Source: Microbacterium karelineae
Lineage (GTDB): Bacteria; Actinomycetota; Actinomycetes; Actinomycetales; Microbacteriaceae
DNA: 50,581 bases
Direction of reading: 5' to 3'
Assembly (NCBI RefSeq): GCF_009745985.1
Contig: NZ_WFIX01000181.1
Location: 1-50,581 of the forward strand
Shown here: piece by piece, positions 39,461-47,041 of the stretch
Layout: the number at the start of each line of letters is the position of its first letter
Numbering within the stretch: the first letter of the stretch is position 1
Program-made: the position numbers and the translations under genes
The notes under the pieces: generated by a model
Databases searched by the model: none
Seen by the model: the letters and a program-made list of their open reading frames with translations, nothing else
Told to the model about the DNA's origin: nothing

Positions 39461-40216
39461 ATGGGGACAAGCTCGTCGTATAAGGGGTCGACGGGCAAGG
39501 TCGGTCGTGCCCTCCGCGATGGCGTCGACCAGTGGACGGACGGTCAGTCGGACGGCCAGAAAACTCGCATTCCTGAGGGTGTCGTCGCTCAGGCGCTGAA
39601 GATCCCCGTGTTCTCGCGCCGCTCATCAGGTGGCGGTGGCGGTGGGGCCGGCGGTGGCGGCGGGGGCACCGGCCGCAAGCAGAGCGCCCCGCGTCGTGAC
39701 GCGCGCGCGTACGCCGCGACCGCGAGCCGTGCTGCCAATCTCGCCCGCGCATTCCGCGAAGGTGATCGCGAGGCCCTCGCGAAGGCCGGTCTCGACTTTG
39801 ATTCGCTATCCACCCTGCCTACCCGAGCCGAGATGGTTCGAGCCATTCTCGACGTCGTCTGCGAGGCGCAGACTTCCAGCGACATCCCCGCCGAAGAGCA
39901 GCGAGACATCGCACATCACCTTCTCGAGTGGATGCTCGACACGGATGTGAACCCATCGACTCCGGACGCCGCAGCCACCGCTGAACACGCTATCGGCGTG
40001 ATGATCGCCGAGATCTTCATCTCCGAATCAGACGAGTTCACCTCGACCAGCTCGGTGTCGCGCGAGGACTTCATCGATGAGGTCTACGACGCGAGCTATC
40101 AGTTGGCCGCACGCGCCAATCTCTCTGAGGTGGGTGCAAGTCCGGATGCTATCGACTCGGCTATCGAGCGTGGGCTTCGTAGTCTCCGCCGCATCTTCAA
40201 AGACGGAGCCGAGTAA
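39461..40216 (+). CDS. qatB: QatB
   Basis: 251 residues. The N-terminus MGTSSSYKGSTGKVGR is the kind found in QatB proteins, and a glycine tract (about 47-62, SSGGGGGGAGGGGGG) separates it from a helical C-terminal domain. No enzyme motif is visible. Removal of Met would expose Gly2; QueC-like enzymes of defence systems have been proposed to modify partner N-termini, so QatB may be the substrate of QatC (inference). It starts 2 nt after qatA and shares one base with qatC. Confidence 0.85.
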   Translation: MGTSSSYKGSTGKVGRALRDGVDQWTDGQSDGQKTRIPEGVVAQALKIPVFSRRSSGGGGGGAGGGGGGTGRKQSAPRRDARAYAATASRAANLARAFREGDREALAKAGLDFDSLSTLPTRAEMVRAILDVVCEAQTSSDIPAEEQRDIAHHLLEWMLDTDVNPSTPDAAATAEHAIGVMIAEIFISESDEFTSTSSVSREDFIDEVYDASYQLAARANLSEVGASPDAIDSAIERGLRSLRRIFKDGAE

Positions 40217-41511
40217 TGGTGTTCTCCTATGAACTGACTGTCACGCCCGTCCCATCCACGCCGACCTCCAACGCGGATCGAACCTTCTATTGGCATGACG
40301 CCCATTCCCACCAGTACTTCCGAGCCAACTACGGGCCGCTGCTCGGAGGTCTCGGCGCAGTCATGGACCGCAACATCGATCTGGTCCGCATTGCCATAGC
40401 CGTGCTCGCAGCAGACCGCTCGTCGCTGCGCTCGGGGCGACTGTCTAACTGGAATCAGCGGGACATCTCCGTTGCGGTAGACGTGCTGGCGGCAAGCCCG
40501 TGGCAGGCCGTTCAGCCTGAGCTTGAGAAGCTCCTCGGCTTCCTCACCGGAGATATCTGGCGGTTCACGTTTCAGGAGAACGCCGGAGCCCCGGAACAGA
40601 TCGCAACCGTCGGTCTGGGCGCAACGCGCGTCGTGCTCCTGAGCGGCGGCGCGGATTCAGCGACCGGTGCCTTGCTATCCGCTGTCGACCTCGCCTCGCG
40701 CGGTGAGCAACAGATCCTCGTCTCGCACTGGGCGTCTCCGAACCTGTCTCCGATCCAGACACGAGTCGCGGATGCGATTGAGAAGATCGCGCTCGGAACG
40801 ACGGCCGATCATGTGAAGGTGTTGCTGGCGCGTGGCCGGCACTCTCCGACTGGCAAGGCCTATGGCAAGGAGAACTCAACGCGGTCGCGTTCGTTCCTCT
40901 TCATTGCTTTGGGGCTCGCAGTGGCATCTGTCCATAAGGTGCCGCTCTGGCTGCCCGAAAACGGTTACGCATCGATCAATCCGCCCCTCTCTCGAAGTCG
41001 TCGGGGGAGCCTTTCGACGAAGACGACGCATCCCAAGTTCCTCGGTGACCTGATCTCTCTGCTCTCATCAGTCGGGGCGCACCACGACCTGGTCAATCCG
41101 CACGCCGATGAGACTAAGGGAGAGATGTTCCAGCGTGTGCGGCAGCTGCTTGGAAACGAGCGGGCCAGCGCGTTCCTCAGTGACACGTCGTCGTGCTCGC
41201 ATACGGGCGCGAAGTCATACGGAATCTCAGCCAAGATCGCATGCGGCGTGTGCTTCGGGTGTGTGCTGCGACGGGCCTCGTTTGAGGCGGCTGTGTTGGA
41301 CGACAGCACGCCCTACCTTGTCCCGAAGGGCGACAAGCAACTGGCTTGGGTGAAAGAAAAGTCCGTGGTGCCAGCCATGCGCGATTTCCTCAGCGAGTCA
41401 TTTAGAGAGTCAGATCTTGCGAAACTCCAACTGCCATCGAGCATCGCTCTAGACGACGCCCTCGAGTTGTGCCGACGAGGACGCGAGGAGCTGCGGGGAC
41501 TCAATCTATGA
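40216..41511 (+). CDS. qatC: QatC: QueC-like ATP-pyrophosphatase
   Basis: 431 residues. The PP-loop motif SGGADS is at 143-148 and a zinc site C327, C343, C346, C349 (CGVCFGC) matches QueC, which makes 7-cyano-7-deazaguanine. The protein is nearly twice as long as housekeeping QueC, with an extra N-terminal domain of about 135 residues, and no other queuosine genes are nearby. In Qat systems it is essential, presumably acting on protein or nucleotide partners rather than in tRNA modification. The TAATG junction with qatB and ATGA with qatD show tight coupling. Confidence 0.9.
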   Translation: MVFSYELTVTPVPSTPTSNADRTFYWHDAHSHQYFRANYGPLLGGLGAVMDRNIDLVRIAIAVLAADRSSLRSGRLSNWNQRDISVAVDVLAASPWQAVQPELEKLLGFLTGDIWRFTFQENAGAPEQIATVGLGATRVVLLSGGADSATGALLSAVDLASRGEQQILVSHWASPNLSPIQTRVADAIEKIALGTTADHVKVLLARGRHSPTGKAYGKENSTRSRSFLFIALGLAVASVHKVPLWLPENGYASINPPLSRSRRGSLSTKTTHPKFLGDLISLLSSVGAHHDLVNPHADETKGEMFQRVRQLLGNERASAFLSDTSSCSHTGAKSYGISAKIACGVCFGCVLRRASFEAAVLDDSTPYLVPKGDKQLAWVKEKSVVPAMRDFLSESFRESDLAKLQLPSSIALDDALELCRRGREELRGLNL

Positions 41512-42275
41512 GGGTTCCCCCACCGCTCGATACTCATGCGCACGTCGACGCGGCTATCGACGGCTCTGAGCTGCGAAAGCTCGGGGCCTTCATCTTTGCG
41601 ATGACTCGGTCGCTCGACGAGTTCGAAGTAGTGCGACCCCGCTCTGACCTTCGGACGCTCTGGGGCGTCGGAGTTCATCCGGGACTCGTCCGAGCGCAGA
41701 AAGCATTCACTCCCGAGCGTTTCCGACAGCAAATCCAGGACACGCCACTCGTGGGTGAAGTCGGCCTGGAGGGCTCAAGCCGTGTGCCGATCGAGCAGCA
41801 GACGGCAACGTTCCGGCACGTTCTGGAGGAGCTCCAGCGGCACCCGCGGATAGTGAGTGTGCACAGTTCCGGCGCGCACCTTCGCGTGCTGCGAGAGCTG
41901 CATCGCACTCCGGTTGATGGTGTCATCCTGCACTGGTGGACCGGCGGAGCCGAGATGACCGAAGAGGCTGTGCGGCTCGGGTGCTACTTCTCTCTGCCGC
42001 CAGCGATGATGACGTCCGAGGAGACGCTTCGCGCAGTCCCACCGCATCGACTCCTCACAGAAACTGATCACCCGTATGGCGATCGGCATAAGCGAGGGGC
42101 CAAACCCGGTCGTGTTAGCGAGGTCGAACAGCGTCTTGCTGACCTCCGCGGCATCGAATCACGCACGCAGCGGATCGAAGTGTGGGCCAACTTCGCCAAG
42201 CTTGTGGACACGGCCGGGGTCGGACCAGCCCTGCCCCCTGAGTGGCAAACGACGCTTCGTGGAGGTAACCGGTAG
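41508..42275 (+). CDS. qatD: QatD: TatD-like metal-dependent nuclease
   Basis: 255 residues with the TatD amidohydrolase-fold metal ligands: H10 and H12 (THAH), E84 (GEVGLEG), H119 (VHSSGA), H142 (HWWTGG) and D187 (ETDHPYG). TatD enzymes are DNases or exonucleases. In Qat this subunit is probably the nucleic-acid-cleaving component. ATG 41508 overlaps the qatC stop. Its own TAG stop shares its G with the GTG of a small bridging ORF. Confidence 0.9.
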   Translation: MRVPPPLDTHAHVDAAIDGSELRKLGAFIFAMTRSLDEFEVVRPRSDLRTLWGVGVHPGLVRAQKAFTPERFRQQIQDTPLVGEVGLEGSSRVPIEQQTATFRHVLEELQRHPRIVSVHSSGAHLRVLRELHRTPVDGVILHWWTGGAEMTEEAVRLGCYFSLPPAMMTSEETLRAVPPHRLLTETDHPYGDRHKRGAKPGRVSEVEQRLADLRGIESRTQRIEVWANFAKLVDTAGVGPALPPEWQTTLRGGNR

Positions 42276-42400
42276 TGAGCGGCAGTCAGGCAGGCGTCAA
42301 GATTCTGCACCGCGCTCGCGCCTTCGGCCCGATCGAAGAGCGCCCACGGCCACTTATTGGTGCCCGATTTCTGGACTCATCACAGGAAGAAAGCAGATGA
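42275..42400 (+). CDS. Possible 41-residue bridging ORF between qatD and the AAA gene
   Basis: The frame begins with GTG sharing the last base of the qatD stop (TAGTG) and ends with TGA inside the ATGA start of the next gene. The product would read MSGSQAGVKILHRARAFGP then IEERPRPLIGARFLDSS. No domain is recognised. Both junctions overlap, so ribosomes could pass from qatD to the AAA gene through it. It could be a true small protein, a decayed gene piece, or chance; the AAA gene also has its own ribosome site. Confidence 0.4.
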   Translation: MSGSQAGVKILHRARAFGPIEERPRPLIGARFLDSSQEESR

Positions 42401-44970
42401 CCCTCAACGACGATTTGGCGAGTTGGCTTGCTGCACGGCCGGACTGGCAGAAGGAGGCCGTCGCGCGCTTCTGCCGCAACGAGACGTTGTCCGCGGACGG
42501 TGTGTACGCCATCGCGGATCATTTGATCGCGGGAACGTACCCGAGCGCTGCAAACGTAGAAGCTGCTGACATTCCGGGCTCGACAGCCGCAGGAGACCCC
42601 GTCAGCCTCATTAAGGTATCGGGCGTCGAGGGTATCAACGCGCTTGCCGCGGGCCAGACCCTCTCGTTCGGCGCCGCGGGACTGACGGTCGTCTTTGGTA
42701 ACAACGCCAGCGGAAAGTCTGGTTACGCGCGGCTCATCCGTGAAGCCGTTACCGCCCGTGTTAAGGACGCGCAGCTACTTGGTGACGTTTTCTCGGATGC
42801 GGATGCTGCGCAGTCGGCGAAGCTCGACTACCGGGTTGGTACCAACGACGCGACGTGGAATCTAGGAGAGCCACCGAGCACCGAACTCTCCCGAATCCGC
42901 TTCTATGACGAGGACTGCGGTGATGCGTATGTCTCGACTGCCTCGGAGGCCAACTACCGGCCATCAGCGCTCACGATTCTTGACCAGTTGTCCGACGCTT
43001 GCGAAGCGGTCGCGGCTGAACTCAGTCGCCGACTTGGTACGAACCAGACCGAACGACCGCAGCTTCCGGTGCTCCATCCAGGCACTCCGGCATCGGCGTT
43101 CCTCTCAGGCATCTCGGCCGCCACGACCAGGGAGGCGATCGAGGAAGCCATCACACTGGCCGAGGATCATGACGCGCAGCTAGCGAAGCAGCTCACGTCG
43201 GAGGCGCGACTCAAGGGAAGCGACCCGACGAAAGAGAAGGATCGTCTCGCAGCGCTCGGTCGCGACTGGTTAGCTGTTGCAATTCACGCCAAGACGGTAG
43301 AGGACGCACTGGGTGAAAACGAGCAGCGCGAACTGAGAGACCTACAGCAGAGGGTCGTCGACCTACAGGAAGCGGCGCGCATTGCATCCGCTCGCACTTT
43401 CGACTCGGAGCCTCTGCCGAGCGTCGGCTCTGAGACTTGGCGAGCGCTGTGGGAAGCCGCGCGCAAGTTCTCGCTCATTGACGCATACCACGATCACGAC
43501 TTCCCGGTGACAAGCAACGAAGCAGTTTGCGTCCTCTGCCAGCAGCCTCTGAACGAGCAGGCCGCCGACCGACTCGCTCGGTTCGAGGCGTTCGTCAGAG
43601 ACACAACTTCAAGAGACGCGGACACCGTCACCAAAGCACGGGCGATGTTCCGGAGCCACTTCGTTGACCTTCAGACCCTGCCTATCGCAGTTACCGCAGC
43701 AATCAATCGACTACAAGACGCCGGCGAAGACGTGCAGTCGGTGCTCGACTGGTTTGATGCCGGGACGCGCGCAGCAGCTGCGGCCGTCGCCTGGATCGAT
43801 GGAGAGAACGGCGTCGATCTACTTCCGCTCGCGCACTCGTTCGGAAGCCAGGCGGCCACACGCCAGCAAGCATTGACGACAGAGGCGGGAGCTATCGACG
43901 CATCGACCTTCGCCCAGACGCTCAGCGCGACGAGCAAGAAGGTCGTTGAACTGCAGGACGCCAAGACGCTCCACGAGGCAAAGGCGACCATCGAGACCGA
44001 GATAGCACGCCTTGCCGAGCGCAAGGCGATCGAAGACGTCCGCCGCCTCACCGCTACAAACGCGATCACGACGAAACGCGGAGAGCTGACCGAGACATAC
44101 GTCACAGCGGAGGTTCGTGATCATTTCACACGAGAGACTGAACGCCTCGACCTGCGCAGAGTCACTCTCAATCGGACCGGACGAGGGCGCAACTCCGCGC
44201 TCGAGCATCAGCCGAGCCTGCTCGGGTCACGACGTAGCGCAGGCGTCGCTCAGGTGCTGAGCGAAGGAGAGCAGACGGCGCTCGGTTTGGCGGGATTCCT
44301 AACCGAAGTGGAACTCGACAAGTCGCTTTCGAGCGTCGTCTTTGACGATCCTGTCTCATCGCTTGACGCGGAGCGACGGTCGAAGGTTGCACTCCGCCTG
44401 ATCGAACTGGCGATCGAACGACAGGTGATCGTTTTCACGCACGAGATCACCTTCGTTCATGCGCTGATTAAAGCGGCGACGGGCAAGTCGGTCGCCACCA
44501 CGACACGATCAATTCAGCGAATGGGTGGCACTCAGCCCGGCCTCATCATTGATCAGCTTCCCTGGGCGGCGAAGGACGTTCCGAAGCGGATAAACAAGCT
44601 CGAGGCAGATCTGGCGCGCTTGAGAAGAGAGCGCGAGACTCTGACGGACGACGACTACACCGATCGGACTGCGCAGATCGCGGGCCGACTTTCTGAGGCC
44701 CTTGAGCGTGCGATGAACCTGCTCATCGTCAACGAGCTCGTCGATCGCGGGACGAACGAAGTGCAGACAAGGATGTTGAAGATCCTCCCGAAATTTACGC
44801 AGGCTGATCACGATGAGTTCCAGGCAGCGTACGCGAAGACGTCAAGCTGGGCGGCACGGCACGACAACGCGCCAGAGGAGAACTACGTCGCGCCGACGGT
44901 CGATGAGCTTTGTGACGAGGCCGCCTGGTTGAAGGTATGGCATGCTCGCATCAAGCAGTACGCGAGATGA
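42397..44970 (+). CDS. RloC/PrrC-like AAA_13 ATPase with zinc hook and putative RNase end
   Basis: 857 residues. An N-terminal domain (about 1-85) precedes Walker A GNNASGKS (101-108), coiled-coil segments, a CxxC hook C378-V-L-C381, a second coiled coil, the signature LSEGEQ (621-626), Walker B FDDPVSSLD (from 649) and the switch His in VFTHE. FDDPxSSLD and the hook are shared with RloC anticodon nuclease. The C-terminal about 130 residues contain RLSEALERAMN and SSWAARHDN, a possible Arg-Glu-His or HEPN-like RNase centre. It may cut tRNA when phage is sensed (inference). AGGAAG lies 7 nt before ATG 42397. Confidence 0.82.
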   Translation: MTLNDDLASWLAARPDWQKEAVARFCRNETLSADGVYAIADHLIAGTYPSAANVEAADIPGSTAAGDPVSLIKVSGVEGINALAAGQTLSFGAAGLTVVFGNNASGKSGYARLIREAVTARVKDAQLLGDVFSDADAAQSAKLDYRVGTNDATWNLGEPPSTELSRIRFYDEDCGDAYVSTASEANYRPSALTILDQLSDACEAVAAELSRRLGTNQTERPQLPVLHPGTPASAFLSGISAATTREAIEEAITLAEDHDAQLAKQLTSEARLKGSDPTKEKDRLAALGRDWLAVAIHAKTVEDALGENEQRELRDLQQRVVDLQEAARIASARTFDSEPLPSVGSETWRALWEAARKFSLIDAYHDHDFPVTSNEAVCVLCQQPLNEQAADRLARFEAFVRDTTSRDADTVTKARAMFRSHFVDLQTLPIAVTAAINRLQDAGEDVQSVLDWFDAGTRAAAAAVAWIDGENGVDLLPLAHSFGSQAATRQQALTTEAGAIDASTFAQTLSATSKKVVELQDAKTLHEAKATIETEIARLAERKAIEDVRRLTATNAITTKRGELTETYVTAEVRDHFTRETERLDLRRVTLNRTGRGRNSALEHQPSLLGSRRSAGVAQVLSEGEQTALGLAGFLTEVELDKSLSSVVFDDPVSSLDAERRSKVALRLIELAIERQVIVFTHEITFVHALIKAATGKSVATTTRSIQRMGGTQPGLIIDQLPWAAKDVPKRINKLEADLARLRRERETLTDDDYTDRTAQIAGRLSEALERAMNLLIVNELVDRGTNEVQTRMLKILPKFTQADHDEFQAAYAKTSSWAARHDNAPEENYVAPTVDELCDEAAWLKVWHARIKQYAR

Positions 44971-45413
44971 TCCTGTCTCGCGCGTGAACTGGCAGGCCAC
45001 GGCATCGGTTGGTTTCGTGGGGCCGGGTTGCAGGGTTACCGGACGCAGCGGCGGCCCCACACCTGGAGCCGGATCGCCTGCCGACGGTGCGTCCGCCATC
45101 ATCGCAGTCGCCGCCGGCGACCGGCCGGGAACCGCACGATTTCTTAACGCTCAGTTCGGCATCTTTCCTGGTGACTCGGCCGCGGCGCAGAGCACCATCC
45201 AATAGACGGAGCCCGATGAAGTAGACGCCGTACCTGACGTCCACGAGGTGACTTTCGAGGGCTCGTGAACCCGTGACCACCACGGGCTGCTATCAAGCGC
45301 CGGGACCTGGCCGGGACCTGATGCATGCAACTCATGCAATCCATGACGTGAAATGGTGCCGTCTTAGGGGCATCTAGGCCCGGAAAATCAACGAATCGCG
45401 CCGAATCGTCTAC
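44971..45413. other. Island right end, no intact gene
   Basis: About 440 bp without a convincing gene; short frames on both strands lack starts or coding bias. Near its end is a tandem repeat, gccgggacct (45299-45308) then ggccgggacct (45309-45319). Immediately after come repeated ATGCA-type words in 45321-45345 (atgcatgcaa, catgcaat, ccatg). Such clustered short repeats beside attR could be integrase or excisionase arm sites. Confidence 0.5.
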
Positions 45414-45456
45414 CTGGGGGTCAAGAGGTCGCAGGTTCAAATCCTGTCAGCCCGAC
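45414..45456 (+). repeat. attR: second copy of the tRNA-Pro attachment repeat
   Basis: 43 bp match attL at 35599-35641 with a single difference (A at 45426 for G). It contains only the 3' half of tRNA-Pro, without acceptor 5' strand or D-arm, so it is not a functional tRNA. It marks the chromosomal junction of the island. Confidence 0.9.
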
Positions 45457-45463
45457 ACAGGAT

Positions 45464-45498
45464 CGAACGGGGCAGAGGACATTCCTGTGCCCCGTTCG
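45464..45498 (+). terminator. Displaced original tRNA-Pro terminator
   Basis: An 11-bp stem (cgaacggggca, 45464-45474, with its complement at 45488-45498) has an inner agga/tcct pairing in its loop, and outer bases (ccgacac/gtgtcgg) extend it. It lies 8 nt after attR. Before insertion it would have been the terminator directly behind tRNA-Pro. Confidence 0.7.
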
Positions 45499-45664
45499 TG
45501 TGTCGGAGGTCGCTCGCGCAGTGCCGGCGCGGCATGCACGACGCCCATCTCAGCGCGTACGAGGCGTTCAAGGTGAGAGATGGCGGACGGCGGGCTCGTC
45601 GGCCAGGTGAAGCGACGGGGCGTCGGGATGTCGCTTCTCCGTGCATCCTTCCCACGGCATCGGA

Positions 45665-46381
45665 TCAGGTCAGGCGATGGGCGCGGACGATCACGTCCCG
45701 CAGCTCCATGCCCTCACCGCGGGTGTGGACGGTGCGGGTGTTCTCGTAGGCCGCGTCGATGCGCCAGGCCTGACCGGTGAACAGGCTCGTGATGCCGGCC
45801 AGCGCGGCCGTGGCCTCCTCGGGAGGGCCGCTGGTCGGAGCATGATGGCGGTGCTGAGCCTGCTGGTCGTGCAGATGGCCGATGATCAAGAGCGTTCCGC
45901 CCGGGGCGACCCACGACGCGATCCGCTGGTAGAACGCGAGCTGGCCGATGTCGGCGTGGGCGTAGCTGCTCACGACCAGATCCCACTCGCGGTCCGGTTC
46001 CCAGCGCGCCAGGTCGGCCTCGATCCACTCGATTCGATCATCGAGGCCCGCGGACGCGGCGCGACCGGCGGCGGTCGCGAGCGCCGCGGAGGAGATGTCG
46101 GCCCCGGTGACGTGCCAGCCCTGTTCAGCCAGCCAGAGGGCCTCGGTGCCTGTTCCGCACCCCGCGTCGAGCGCAGTCCCCGCAGGCAGATGCGCCGTCT
46201 CGGAGGGGATGTAGGGGTGGATCGGCAGGCTCCGGCGCTCGCTCAGCTCAGCGGCGCCCCAGTGGCTCTCCCAGTAGGTCTTGTCGAACTGATGCACCGG
46301 CTGGCCTCCGCCGTTCTCCGCCACGGCGTCTGTCTGGTCGTCATGCGCTGTGCCCACTGTGCTGTCCTCCTGCTCGTTCAC
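45665..46381 (-). CDS. Class I SAM-dependent methyltransferase
   Basis: 238 residues. The Rossmann motif I LDAGCGTGTEALWLA, an acidic motif II region (TGADISSAAL) and DLVVSSYAHADIGQ mark a small-molecule methyltransferase of the TehB/UbiE-like type. The substrate is not known. The start is uncertain: GTG 46381 is the longest; a GTG at about 46354 would trim a Gln/Asp-rich N-terminus. It is divergent from an XRE-cupin regulator and shares the operator region at 46418-46443, so the regulator probably controls it. Confidence 0.83.
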   Translation of the reverse strand: MNEQEDSTVGTAHDDQTDAVAENGGGQPVHQFDKTYWESHWGAAELSERRSLPIHPYIPSETAHLPAGTALDAGCGTGTEALWLAEQGWHVTGADISSAALATAAGRAASAGLDDRIEWIEADLARWEPDREWDLVVSSYAHADIGQLAFYQRIASWVAPGGTLLIIGHLHDQQAQHRHHAPTSGPPEEATAALAGITSLFTGQAWRIDAAYENTRTVHTRGEGMELRDVIVRAHRLT

Positions 46382-46417
46382 GATGTCCGGAACCAGGATC
46401 GCTCAGCATCATGCGTC

Positions 46418-46443
46418 TGGCAATCTCTCTTGCCAAATGGCAA
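46418..46443. promoter_or_regulatory. Operator with three TGGCAA half-sites
   Basis: Between the divergent methyltransferase and regulator genes lie TGGCAA (46418-46423), TTGCCA (46430-46435) and TGGCAA (46438-46443). The last two form a perfect inverted repeat with a 2-bp centre, and the first two form another with a 6-bp centre. This is the expected target of the adjacent HTH regulator. Confidence 0.65.
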
Positions 46444-46453
46444 AGTGGCGCAC

Positions 46454-47041
46454 ATGGACGAAGCCGCAGACCAAACCCTCGACACCGTCGGCCCACGCCT
46501 CAAGCACCTGCGACTGCGCCGCGACGTCACCCTCACCACGCTCGCCGAGGAGACCGGGATCTCCACGAGCACCTTGTCCCGCCTGGAGGGCGGGCTGCGC
46601 CGCCCCACGCTCGAGCAGCTTCTTCCGCTCGCGCGGTACTACGGCGTCACGCTCGACTCACTGGTCGATGCGCCCCGTACGGCGAATCCGCGCATCGATC
46701 TCCGCCCTGTGTCCTGCAGGGACGGTTCGATCATCATCCCTCTCACTCGGCGCCCCGGCGGTGTTCAGGCGTACAAGTTCGTCCTCCCGACGGGCAGTGA
46801 CGACGCGACGCCCGATCTGCACTCCCACGAGGGCTTCGACTGGGCGTATGTGCTGAACGGGACCCTGCGCCTGGTGCTCGGCGACCAGGACCTGCTCCTG
46901 CAGGCCGGTGAAGCGGCCGAATTCGATACGCGAACCCCGCACTGGTTCGGAGCCACCAGCGCCGGCCCCGTCGAGTACCTCAGTCTCGTCGGACGCCACG
47001 GCCAGCGCGCGCACGTTCGCGCCTCCATCGGTGACCTTTAG
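46454..47041 (+). CDS. XRE-family regulator with C-terminal cupin domain
   Basis: 195 residues: an HTH-XRE domain (about 12-66, LKHLRLRRDVTLTTLAEETG and STSTLSRLEGGLRRPTLEQL) and a cupin sensor domain (about 105-185, with HSHEGFDWAYVLNG). Such fusions sense small ligands or metals through the cupin and repress neighbouring genes. ATG 46454 follows its own operator by 10 nt. Its stop overlaps the stop of the converging gene at 47038. Confidence 0.88.
   Translation: MDEAADQTLDTVGPRLKHLRLRRDVTLTTLAEETGISTSTLSRLEGGLRRPTLEQLLPLARYYGVTLDSLVDAPRTANPRIDLRPVSCRDGSIIIPLTRRPGGVQAYKFVLPTGSDDATPDLHSHEGFDWAYVLNGTLRLVLGDQDLLLQAGEAAEFDTRTPHWFGATSAGPVEYLSLVGRHGQRAHVRASIGDL

Larger units (their letters stand above)
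35642..45456. mobile_element. 9.8-kb integrative defence island in tRNA-Pro
   Basis: The segment is bounded by direct repeats (attL 35599-35641, attR 45414-45456), has a tyrosine integrase gene at the tRNA end and carries a Qat defence operon plus an AAA_13 ATPase. Its base composition is clearly less GC-rich than both flanks, and codon choice is relaxed (many ATT, CTT and GAA codons). There are no conjugation, replication or phage structural genes, so it is probably mobilised only by integration and excision. A second integrase scar inside suggests serial insertions. Confidence 0.9.

Noticed and set aside
40216-41511. QueC for queuosine biosynthesis
   Set aside because: Much longer than housekeeping QueC, no queD, queE or queF nearby, and flanked by qatA, qatB and qatD; QatC fits better.
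44942-45205. 87-residue ORF after the AAA gene
   Set aside because: Overlaps the AAA gene end, has low-complexity Gly/Ala/Ser content and no start signal.
45414-45456. A second tRNA gene or tRNA pseudogene from gene duplication
   Set aside because: Only the 3' half is present and it exactly mirrors attL; it is an attachment-site repeat.
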